Shown: in pieces, positions 54,310-64,000 of the stretch | Layout: every line of letters starts with the position of its first letter | Numbering within the stretch: position 1 is the first letter of the stretch | Assembly (NCBI RefSeq): GCF_043290135.1 | Contig: NC_134710.1 | Location: forward strand, 282,997,276 to 283,061,275 | Direction of reading: 5' to 3' | Origin: Rhipicephalus microplus | Lineage: Eukaryota; Arthropoda; Arachnida; Ixodida; Ixodidae | DNA length: 64,000 nucleotides | Translations under genes and position numbers: made by a program | Notes under the pieces: generated by a model | The model's input: the letters and a program-made list of their open reading frames with translations, nothing else | What the model was told of the DNA's origin: nothing | The model's database searches: none

Positions 54310-55955
54310 GAATGGATGTGGCTGTACCCTTTAGATCGGGCGGCGGCTAACGCCACCTAGCCGTAATAGTTAGTGAACTAACCATTAGTTTTATCTTTTT
54401 TTTTCTTTAAATAGTGAAGCTGAGGGCTGGTACTTTGCATTGAAGGGTTTAATTTTCACTCGTGCTTTGAATTTAGCCACCAGTCAGCTAACCTTCTTCT
54501 AGTTAATTCTACCCGCTTAAAGTATATTTTGCCCTCTCTGTCCCTAAACCCCAGTGCTTTGAAAAACTCTGCGCCATCATCCTGAACTATAGGGTGAAGC
54601 ACTTTACAGATCATTATCAAGTGTTCGACAGTTTCCTCCTCCTCTCCACATGCACTGCATACTGTGCCTACCACTTCGTATTTGGCCCGATATATCTTGG
54701 TTCGCAATCCTCTAGTCTTGGCCTCAAACAGTAGATAACTGCCCCGAGTATTATTATAGATCCTTTCCTTGGCAATTTCCTGTTTAAAAGTTCGATAGAT
54801 CTTTAGTGCACTTCTTAATCATGCTAATTCTCCACATGTCAGTCTCCGTTTTCTTCACTTTCTTCTTAACCGATAGTTCGTTTTGGTTTGGCCCCCTGCA
54901 GTTTTTTAAGTATTTACCAGTCAATTTCCTGATTCGCTTCCTTGATTTTGTATCGACATTCTTCATGTACAAGTAGCGGAAAACCTTCCTAGCCCAACGC
55001 TCCTCCCCCATTTCTCTCAATCGCTTTTCAAATTTTACCTTACTGCTAGCTTCCGTGCCCTCAAATGATGTCCATCCCATATCACCTTGTACTTTCTGAT
55101 TCGGTGTATTTCCGTTACTTCCTAAAGCAAGCCTACCTATTCCACGTTGCTTAATTTCTAATCTTGCTTGAACTTCTGATCTCATGCACAAGACCGCATT
55201 GCCGAACGTCAGTCCAGGAACCATGACCCCTTTCCATATTTCTCTCACAACATCATACCTATAGTAATTCCACGGCGCCTATTTTTCATCACTGCTGCAT
55301 TACTGTCACCTTCAGTTGTCACGTATATTTCGTGTTCCTTTAGGTACTTGGCCCATTGCTTATCCATACGCCCAGATATTTGTATTTCTCTGTTATCTCT
55401 AGCGTGACTTCCTGTATCCTAAGCTCGCAACTTTCATTATCATTAAAAATCATGACTGCTGATTTTTCCTTACTGAATCTGAAATCTAACCTATCTCCCT
55501 CATTACCGCAGATGTCCATCAATCTCTGCAAATCTTCCTTGTTGTCGGCCATTAGCACTATATCATCTGCATACATTAATGCTGGTAGTGCCTGATCAAT
55601 GAGTTTTCCTTGTTTGACGAAAGAGAGGTTGAAGCCAGGTCCGCTTCCCTCTAATTTGGCCTCTAGTCCTTGTAGGTACGTCATGAACAGCATGGGTGAC
55701 AGAGTACACCCCTGCCTAAGCCCCCGTTTTACTTCTGCGGGCTTGGATACCTGTTTTTCCCACTTTACAACTACCTTGTTACTTTTATAGATTTCCTTTA
55801 AAAGATTAGTGACTCCATCTTCAACACCCTGTGTGTCCAGTATTCCCCACAAGTCCTCTTATACCACGCTATCTACGCTCCCTTGATATCCAAAAATGCT
55901 AGCCACAGGAGCCTGAGTACCTTTTCTGCTATTTCGATGCACTGCGTCGGTGAGA
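54310..55955 (-). mobile_element. second copy of the clade-unresolved LINE, 5'-truncated
   Basis: Same family as 42,300-46,650. Frames 55,852-55,340, 55,248-54,784 and 54,707-54,456 read KRGLRQGCTLSPMLFMTYLQ, ALMYADDIVLMADNKEDLQR (YADD intact), GRLALGSNGNTPNQKVQGDM and VCSACGEEEETVEHLIMICK (Cys/His end). The 3' UTR and CATCC tail match the other copy. Better preserved than the first copy, with only a few frameshifts. Confidence 0.85.
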
Positions 55956-56041
55956 ACAGATTGCCACCTGTCCAGCGCAGCAGCGCCGTGGCGCGGAAGC
56001 TCACCGCGAAAGATCCACGCGGAAGCCGGCACTTTGGACAC

Positions 56042-56743
56042 TCCCCATCATAGAGTTTCTGACAATAATACTATTATTGTATCAAACTTTATGCTCCCCG
56101 TATTATAAGTCACTCTACTCGTAGTAGTCGTAAACTTGCAGCATGGGTTCGTAGAGTCTACCTTCACGATAGAGTTATTATACAGTTTGTGTACCTCCAC
56201 TACCAACGTTACTAGATTCTACGTCTAGCAACGTTGCTCCAGTACGACGTTTTCCATAATAATATCATAGTTTTTGAACGTACAAACCTTACATACTAAT
56301 ATATTGTATACACTATGCGATTGCATGACATAACAAAGCCAGAGGAGTGTCAGTGCAGTTTTGTTATCCATGTTTACGGAAAATCCGCTCTCCTTGAACT
56401 GAGACAAAAACCGAAACCTCACCATTTACAACCGCTAACGATTACCGCGCCACCTTTCAGATAAAACGGAAAGCTACAGCGGAAAAGTACCCGCCCGTTT
56501 GGCTCATTCCGACGCATTAACACAAAAAATGGAACACCCGCAAGGCCTCACAGCGTACTCGCCGGAGACTCGCGCGCGCGAAGATATAGTTCGTTATATT
56601 TTAGGATCTGTTGTTCAAAGTGCGTGTTTGATAGCAGAATTAACTGTCGCAAAAAGTAATACTCCGTAGTATTTGCCAGGGGTAAACTTTATTTTGAAAG
56701 TAAATTTGCTATAACTGCGGTGTGACCGGCTCGCTGCGACGCG
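56042..56743. other. upstream region of the cyclophilin gene
   Basis: No other gene seen. CGCGCGCG at about 56,571-56,580 and GC-richer stretches near 56,500-56,600 lie upstream of the predicted promoter. Confidence 0.4.
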
Positions 56744-56750
56744 TATATAA
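56744..56750 (+). promoter_or_regulatory. TATA-like box of the cyclophilin gene
   Basis: TATATAA lies 108 bp upstream of the cyclophilin ATG. It overlaps the A of an in-frame upstream ATG at 56,750. If it is the promoter, transcripts would start about 25-30 bases downstream and exclude that ATG. Confidence 0.4.
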
Positions 56751-56857
56751 TGCCCCACGTGCGTGTAGCCATAAGCCGTTTTTTCTGCCTGAAAGCCGGC
56801 ATTTTGAAGTTACCCCTTATTCCGTTGAGTTGCAGCTTTGCGACAGCCGCCGGAAAA

Positions 56858-58067
56858 ATGGGCCTTCCCAGGGTGTTTTTCGATGTCACTGCCAATAACG
56901 AGCCACTGGGACGGATAGTAATTGAGGTGAGTTACTTTTTACACTATTTGAGGAAGGTCGCAAGGTGGTTTTTTAACATGGAAGCTTGGTCTCCAATTTC
57001 TTCCGAATTGTGACTGTCGCCACCCACGAACCGTTAGCAAAGTTATTAATGCGCAGCATTGGCTCCTGAGCACCGTCGATTCCCGATCTGCTTGTTAATT
57101 TTTACTATTTCATTGCATTAGTTGTAGCCGCCAATTTCGTCTATGATAAATCAAAAGCCTGCGCGGAAGGCGTGTTTAGGCTTACGTTGATTGTCATTGT
57201 TGTAAGTTCGTGAGGTCTTTCCCGTCGGCTAGAATTGTACGTCTCAAGCTTTCAGAAATCCCTAGACGCCTACTTAGCGTGTCGAAATTCGATAGCTGCC
57301 TAAGGTAGCTGAAGCTGTGTACAAACTCTTGCCGGCAAAATGATCGCGGCAGTCGGTGGTTGCGACATTGCGGCAGTTTTAGATGTTGTTTCTCTTCATG
57401 CGAGAGGGCTGTGTAGCTTGATTTCCTTGCGTTCGGTGCGTTATATGATGAGTTTTAATGTTTCGATGTGTTTTTTTTTTTGTTTCAGCTGCGCTCGGAT
57501 GTGGCCCCGAAGACCGCCGGTAAGTTAACCCTAACTCATTGGTGTCTTTCCAATTAAGGACACGCTGTGCCGTGGCTGCAAGCCGAGATGAGCGTCGTAA
57601 GCCGCAGTGAGCGTGCGACCACCGCGATCGTTCTTTTTGTGTTGCAGAGAACTTCCGTGCTCTTTGCACTGGAGAGAAGGGCTTTGGCTACAGCGGGAGC
57701 ACTTTTCACCGCGTCATCCCCAACTTCATGTGCCAAGGAGGAGACTTCACGAATCACAACGGCACCGGTGGCAAGTCGATCTATGGCGAGAAGTTCGAGG
57801 ATGAAAACTTTGTCCTGAAGCACTCTGGACCGGGTAGGAATTCAGTCTTATCTCTTTTGCGCGATTTACTTAGGCGGACGGCCGCAAATTGTTCGCAATC
57901 GGCAAGGCCGATAACGACCGCCTCGTACGTATCCACCGAAGCACGAAATGTCTCGACAGCTTTTTTTTTTTTTTTTCGTCCCTTTACGCAGGTATCCTCT
58001 CCATGGCCAATGCTGGCCCCAACACTAATGGCTCGCAGTTTTTCCTTACCACTGTGAGGACTCCTTG
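56858..58067 (+). CDS. cyclophilin A-type peptidyl-prolyl isomerase, exons 1-4 (3' incomplete)
   Basis: Exons: 56,858-56,926 (donor GAG|GTGAGT), 57,489-57,519 (GCCG|GTAAGT), 57,648-57,833 (CCGG|GTAGGA), 57,992-58,067 (CTTG|GTAAGT). Acceptors end in CAG and all phases agree, giving 120 codons plus two bases. The product starts [36 protein letters not shown] holds the catalytic Arg and active-site Phe and Gln; NTNGSQFF supplies two more active-site residues; the last codon, split TG|G, is the Trp of the cyclosporin site. The final 40 or so residues (including the active-site His) would be in a fifth exon that I do not find before 64,000. It catalyses proline isomerisation in protein folding, normally in the cytosol. 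An in-frame upstream ATG (56,750) could add 36 residues. Confidence 0.92.
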
Positions 58068-60219
58068 GTAAGTTCCGTTTTGGTTTTACTCTTGTGGCAA
58101 GGGAAAATGTTGGCGTGTAGTTTTACTGATGCACGACTCACCAGCATTAACGATTGTCCGATAGGTGTTTGTTCACTCTGACAGTAATATTTTTAGGGTT
58201 ATATAAATATTTTTGAAGGGAAAAAAAGTAATTACTGGTACTTAACTGTACAAAGGTGTGGTGTGACCCTCTTTGTGTGTTCTTGTTACTCAAGGCTGAA
58301 GCAATAAACCTGCACAGTAATTCCGTCGCCCTGTGCATACATGCTACTGCCGAAGCTACAATGGTCTCTTGTAGCTTCGACGGCTTGATTATTTTTCTCT
58401 AGTTTCGGCCTAATTGGTGAACGAAATAGTAATCTGACTGTTTTGACCTGGTGTACCATGGTCAAGTATGGAAGAAATTGTCTAACATTGGCAGTAGACA
58501 GGCTTACCTTGAGAATCGGATAAGTGAGAGCTTTGCAGTTCTTTTTTTTTTCTTATTGCACTAATAAATTCATTGGTAGCTGTGAAATAGTTCATCAGTT
58601 TAAACCAGTTTTACCTCTTCCCCCTTATTTTGTTTACTTTGAAAGTTAATCACTACCTAAGCAGGTGAAAGTAGTGTACTATCAACATCATAGCCTGTTG
58701 AGTACTGTGCTAAGATTCTCGTGTGTGCAGCAGTGGGTGCTTCATAAGTATACAATTGAACAGCATTTTGGAAGTTCCAACTCCTATGAAGCTGCAGGTA
58801 GTGACTGTATTTTCATGTTCTGTTTTTTCTAGAACTGCACCAGAGGTTCTAAATTCATGTACTAAACTTCCTGCTCTCGTAGCAGTGAATGGAGAAGTGG
58901 AGTAATAACATTTTAAAGTCTCGTATTGCCATGCAATTCCGCTCAATTGCCCAGCATAAGTGCTCTTGAATGACTAGCCGGAAGTACTGAGCACGTTACC
59001 TGCGCTCTACGCATCAGTAATGTAAATAATAGAGCTTGAAGTGAAATGGGAAATGAAAAGCCCATACGAAACATAACATATTTTCTTATGTTCGCATGTT
59101 CCTGCACACCAGTTGACAAAATAAGCCTGGATGTGCGAGCAAGGACCGCAATTCGATAAAACTGCATTGTCATTGTCACGCTATCTGACGTGGAGTGTGC
59201 ATGCACGTCCTTTCAATTTTGCAGCCACATCTTTTTACTCTTTTGCAGCATACCAGTGATTACATGTACTGTTTTGTGCTAGGCGTCACTTTCTTCATTC
59301 CGTGACGCGCTCGATTCATAGGGGGCACAGTGGTGGTGAAGTGTACACACCTCGCTTCACAGACAACGCCGAGCAGCCCTACGGGCTGGTGTTAAAGGCT
59401 CCTTTCGCAGAAATTCCGGTGTCTACGTAAGCGTCATTGGTAGTGGGCGAAAATTTTGTGCGTTCTGCGTTGCAAAAATGTGCAATGTTATGCGCACAGG
59501 CTTTCTTCACGGGACATTGAGGCTAATTATGGAGAAGGCGTTGCCAATTAATCTCGATCGGGTTCTCTTGTTCTACTCTTGAGCGCGAATGTCGAGCATC
59601 CTCGTTTTATCGTGGTTCGAAGAGCTCGCACTCGGTACAGAGAGGCAGGGAACGTCTACTCATTCATGAACACGCTTTGTTTGTTTGTTTGTTTTTTTTT
59701 TTTTTTTCAGCTGTCGCTCAGCATTTTCGAGTTCATCACTGCTCTCGTGTGTTTTCGTAACTTTCTGCAGCCACGCTCAACGCGTTGCGTTTTGCATGCT
59801 CTTTATAAGATATAGCAAGCTCCGAAGAAGCGTGATTACAGCTAATAGTTCTGAAGACTTGTACCCTTTGGTATCCTGTCACAAAACTTGCCGATCAGTG
59901 TCGGAGTGTGACCACGCACGCGATGCAAGTTTCACTGTATTCAATGACAACTCAATACGACATTACGTGTTTACGCTGGCAAATTTCTTGTTCACAAACA
60001 CGTTTCTTAGTAAAAAATTGCATAGCACACCTCTCTCCACTCAAACTCAAATTAAAAACTGTAGTTATCAAAAGCCAGCCAGAGGTGCCCTGTGTGACCA
60101 TAGATTTATCTACACAGTCGATGAGCCAATTTTCAGTGGTTCGACCAGAATACTGCTGCCATGCCATTTCCTTATCTTCACTTGTCCGTCATGCGTTCAG
60201 GATTTTGTTTGGATAGCGG
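58068..60219 (+). other. intron 4 of the cyclophilin gene (proximal part)
   Basis: No exon matching a cyclophilin C-terminus was found. A frame at about 59,316-59,430 (HSGGEVYTPRFTDNAEQPYG, then LVLKAPFAEIPVST, stop) has a coding-like look but no family I can name. T-runs at 59,690-59,708. Confidence 0.45.
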
Positions 60220-61298
60220 TACAGTCGGACCCTGCTACAACGAAAGTGATGTGGTGTGAAAAAAAGTTTGTTGAAGCAAAAAATACGTTGTAGTAGAAAA
60301 AATTTAAAAAGAAGCTGATCTGAGGTATCGAAACAAAGGAACGGTTGTTCTCAAAATTCAAAAAATGCTCGCTGCTTCCCATTTTTTCTCTGTAGTGTCG
60401 GGACGAGATTCTCTCTCATGCATGGCAAGGCCATGGTGAAAAGCACGCTGAAACAATGCCTAGAACCGCTTTCACAAACGAACCAAACAGTTGCATTAAC
60501 ATGTTCACACCAGCACCTGTCCACCGTCTAAAGTATCCGACAACGCCGAGATGGAGGCAGGGTATCATGGAGCGGCAACTTTTGCATTATTCCTGTGCCA
60601 TTCTTATCATCCATCACTCACTGCTAGGCGATTTTGTTGATAATGCCGATGAACAGCCAATCTGATTATATACCACCACACTGGCCAAGCACCAACATAA
60701 TGATAAGCGTCTAAATCTGAAAAGGCATCGTGCCGCAGTTGCGCCCAGCAGCTGCGAGAAGGAAACCATGAACTGAGCTTCAGCTTCGGATTGCCTGCGG
60801 CTCAAAAGCAGTTTGGGGCTCGTTGGTATGACACGACGATAGTTATAGCGTGAGAACAGAACGATGACAGCGATGAGATGGATACGAGCGCTTGTGTCCT
60901 TTTTTTCTTTTTGTCGTCATCGTTCTGTACTCTCGCTATAACTATAGTCAAAAGCAAACCAGTGGCAAAACAAAAGCAGGGCAGTCTCATTGCCATCACT
61001 ATCGAGCTATGGCGGCGCCCATGTTCGCTGTACAGCGGCGGTTTCTGGTGGTGCCAACTCTTGTCTTGGACTTTGTTGACCCATTTTCAGGCTCTTGCAT
61101 GGGGAAAATGCATCGGTATGTTAAAGATTCGGTTTAGTACATAGCAACAAGTATCCGAGCCTGGAATTGCATTGTAAAATTTCATTGAAGCTGGACGATC
61201 GAAGAAAAAGTGTTTGTTGTGGCGACATTTATGCATTGACTCCTATAGACTGCTGACGGGGAATTGTGCATTTGTCATTGTAGCGGAGTTTGACTGTA
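60220..61298. mobile_element. pogo/Tigger-like TIR element, decayed
   Basis: The left end TACAGTCGGACCCTGCTACAACGA and the inverted right end (from 61,298 read back: TACAGTCAAACTCCGCTACAATGA) match at most positions. TA at each end fits a TA target. No transposase frame was recognised, so this is a non-autonomous or eroded copy about 1.08 kb long. Confidence 0.65.
60839..60945. mobile_element. 107 bp MITE nested in the pogo-like element
   Basis: ATAGTTATAGCGTGAGAACA and the following AACGATGACA (60,839-60,869) pair with 60,912-60,945 with few mismatches. The short loop contains GAGCGCTTGTGTCC. Confidence 0.75.
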
Positions 61299-61337
61299 CT
61301 TGTTGAACATGTAGTAATATCGAGAATCGAACAAAGG

Positions 61338-62846
61338 CTATGTCGTCCACTGAAATGGCGCCTTGTGTTGCCAATGAAGATCGGCGATACATCGCGAGAC
61401 TTTTTGTGGAGAGTGTCCCGCAGAGAGAAATTGCCTGAAGAACTGGGAGATCGAAGACATCGATCACCAGGATTATATGCGCTTTCAGAAAAGATGGAAC
61501 TCTTGCGGATGCTAAGCGGTCAGGGTGGCCAAGAATCGCAAGGCCGACATTTTGATTGTGGCCACAGCTGTCGTGGATCCTTTTTTGTCCACCAAGGGAA
61601 TCTGAGAGGAGCTGTCACTGGATATTTCTACAAGGACAGTGAGCTGATGATGGAAGGAGGCTGGAATTCACAATTTTGCCACGGCGCAAAGTCTTTTCTG
61701 TCTGAGCGACAGCACCAACAACAGCTGGACTTCGCTTTGAACCACCAGCATTAAAAGGAAGAATGGAAAAGTGTAGGTTTTTTTTTTTTTTTTGCAGTTT
61801 TCTGCACTCAATGAGATCAGCAGGGAAGGGTGTGGTGGCCCTTGAATTTCAAGGTAACCAATGCGTTCACTCTTCACTGTGTTAATGTTTTGGTGCTTTG
61901 CATATGCCGAAGTATTTTCGTACATGTAATATTCTTGAGTTTTTTTTTTCTTAAGCTTATTTCAAGAAATAAAAATGCCCTAAAATGTCAATATACACTC
62001 GAACCTCATTATAACAAACTTGCATCTTATATACATGAAAAAAAGTTCATTATTTCAAAAAATTTGTTATAAAGGTTTATTCTTAGTATTAAATTTATTG
62101 CGAGACTATTTTTCTTTACTTCGTTATAATCGATGTTTTGTTATATTGGGGTTTGAGTAGAAACAAATGCACTGCAAATAGCAGATTGTCCACAAATAAT
62201 TCTTTGTTAGCATCACGGTAAATGCCAGTTCCTAGTTTTTCACACAGCATCTTGTACCCATTCTTTGGACGACTGTTAAAAGCACCCTACAATTTTAAGC
62301 AAAATGCGCATAACCCATTCCCAAATCAATTTTCTACTCATTTTATCTACCCATTCTAGTTCTTTTGAATTGCAGGTACCATCCTGATCATACTAGGAGT
62401 ACCCTCTGGTGTGCTAGGTGTTCAGTGTCCGTGTGGGGTTTTATAAGCTAAGATAGGTGAAGGCCACTTGTCCTCATTGATAGCAAATTCACAGCGCCCT
62501 AGTACAGTTCCCTGCTAAAGACTCCATGCTCCCATATGCCCTGAAAGGACCTTTCTCGGACTGCTGCTTCATCTTGCAGCATCTTACACATGGCTCGTCA
62601 GGTGACCTCCATGCTTGAAGACTCGCCTTTCCCCTGCCGTGGCGCGGACGCAAACCAGATTGAGAATGAGTGGTCTTGAATGAAGTGGGTTCTGTTCAGG
62701 GAAACGTCGGACGCGCTGGGGAACTCGATTCGAGAAGAGCAAGAGGCCTTTTGGTTGGACGGCGATTATGTCACCTCGTTATATAAATCTATGCCAAGAA
62801 GGATCTCTGAAACAATTTCTGTAAATGGCCACTTTACACACTATTA
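61338..62846 (+). pseudogene. Tc1/mariner-like transposase, decayed and interrupted
   Basis: The N-terminal part (61,338-61,645) has NEDRRYIARLFVESVPQREI, a stop, then RTGRSKTSITRIICAFRKDG, a Tc1-type helix-turn-helix, and ILIVATAVVDPFLSTKGI. The middle is replaced or eroded between about 61,650 and 62,370 and contains a MITE. The C-terminal part has SVWGFIS (about 62,430), IENEWS (about 62,655; contains the last catalytic acidic residue of the Tc1 DDE set) and LYKSMPRRISETISVNG. Several stops. Terminal repeats of this element were not identified. Confidence 0.8.
61994..62159. mobile_element. 166 bp pogo-like MITE
   Basis: The left end TACACTCGAACCTCATTATAACAA and the inverted right end TACTCAAACCCCAATATAACAA match well, with TA at both termini. 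Inserted in the remains of the Tc1-like element. Confidence 0.75.
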
Positions 62847-62849
62847 AAT

Positions 62850-64000
62850 ATTTGTTTTAAAGGGGGAGCAGCGGCGATCAGTTTCACAGTTGCTTTTTCG
62901 CTCGCCCTCAGTTGCTTTTTTTTTTTTGTTCTTTCAAGGCCAACTCATGACCTCACCTATTTACAGCAATAATTTTTTTTGGTTAATTTTTGTTCTGCTT
63001 GCACCTTCTTTGTTATATTAATAAATTGAAGCATTCTTTAGGCACAATGCCTTTGTTTTCAATGCCCTCATTCCTGTTTCACTAGAATGGTACGCTTCAA
63101 CTAAAACGAACATGCAGGGATTTAAGGATGTGTGGCATGGTTTGCCACTGAGACAAGCTATGCTATCTCTTTAATAGGGCGCAGAGTCCTGTACGCTTCA
63201 TCGCCGCCGTGCCCCTGTTGAATTGAGCGTGCCATGGAATGAAGAAAGCCATGCCTAGTATGAAACACGTGTCGTCGCTGGTACACTGCAAGAGAGTAAA
63301 GACATGACTGCGAAATGAAAAGATGTGCATGCGCACTCTCCACGCAATATGGTGCAGCGATGCAGTTATCGAATTGCGGTCTTAGCTTGTACGTCCAAAC
63401 TTATTTTGTCAACGGGTGTACATGTTCAAAGCTAGCATGCTGCGTCCAGCTGGGTGGCAGTTCTGCTGGTAAATGCAGTTGCTTCTGTGAAGCATGGTTC
63501 TAGCATGATAATCCTCTGAAGTATTGCTATTATCAAGGGCAACATTCCAAAAGCTTGGCAGACTCTCGATTCATGCAAAATGCGCTGCCACACAACCCAG
63601 GGGCCAGACTTTTTACTCCAAACCTCGTTGGCATTCAGTTTTTCAGATCTTGTGCTGCGAGTTCAGGTCATATAAATGGCACTGTCTGAAGCCAGAAACA
63701 TGGTTCTGTCGTTCAGCTTTGTAGCATCTCTCTTGTGGGCCGATCCATTAGCAGCCGTAGTTCACTAAAGTGTTCACTGCAATGCACCAATGCTGCACAG
63801 GGAATCTTATCAATACTTTGAATGAGACACAGTGTGCTACTTACATTTTTGAGTGCCTGTTATGTCCTGTGTGCAAAACATTTATATGTTCTGGTTTTAG
63901 TCATGCTAATGCAGGGGTACAACAGCTGTACCAATCACGCCACATTGATACAGTTCCCCATTTTTGCACCAAGTTGCGCCAATATCGTGAAATTTGCCGA
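62850..64000. other. no gene recognised to the window end
   Basis: I looked for the missing cyclophilin exon here without success. T-runs occur at about 62,919-62,928. Frames at 63,158-63,724 have no family motif. Confidence 0.45.

Overview
The window is a repeat-dense eukaryotic region, most likely from a metastriate hard tick. Seven copies of a tRNA-derived SINE (A box, B box and a conserved body) match the Ruka family known from Rhipicephalus. The other elements (Penelope-like, RTE-like, P-like/THAP, CACTA, Ty3/mag-like and Gmr1-like LTR elements) also fit a tick. No bacterial gene organisation is present. This identification rests on recognising repeat families by eye, not on a search.

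Only two loci look like intact protein genes. One is a cyclophilin A-type peptidyl-prolyl isomerase (56.75-58.07 kb, plus strand) whose first four coding exons are clean. Its last exon is not in the window, so the gene either runs past 64 kb or is broken. The other is a 163-residue THAP-domain protein in three exons (14.05-16.77 kb), which sits inside a 4.4 kb terminal-inverted-repeat transposon.

Layout: 1-5.2 kb holds repeat debris (a SINE, a hairpin, a Helitron-type DUF6570-like fragment and an RTE 3' end). 5.17-8.43 kb is a P-element-like transposon with about 100 bp inverted repeats, a 7 bp target duplication and a decayed multi-exon transposase. 13.09-22.35 kb is one Ty3/Gypsy element on the minus strand with both 118 bp LTRs and a 6 bp target duplication; it is split by the THAP transposon (13,684-18,123) in its integrase and by a SINE in its leader. 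23.9-25.8 kb is a decayed Penelope-like element. 27.67-28.41 kb is a near-perfect 735 bp palindrome whose arms carry tRNA-Gly-like Pol III units. 28.71-35.7 kb is a CACTA/EnSpm transposase pseudogene split twice: by a P-like element (28,761-30,735) and by an inverted dimer of a Penelope-like element (32,780-35,120). 38.9-42.2 kb is an I/R1-type LINE (minus strand) with a SINE in it. 42.3-46.6 kb is a second LINE split by an RTE-like LINE. 49.2-54.1 kb is a young LTR element with near-identical 678/677 bp LTRs and an 831-codon open frame (Gmr1-like, internally deleted). 54.3-55.95 kb is another copy of the second LINE. 60.2-62.9 kb holds pogo-like and Tc1-like debris in what would be the last cyclophilin intron.

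The main result is a readable stack of nested insertions. Target duplications, and reading frames that continue across the insertions, fix the boundaries of several elements and their relative ages. Three different THAP-associated transposons all show 7 bp target duplications when their inverted repeats are aligned symmetrically. Stretches called empty are those where I saw no codon pattern, splice structure or known repeat by eye.
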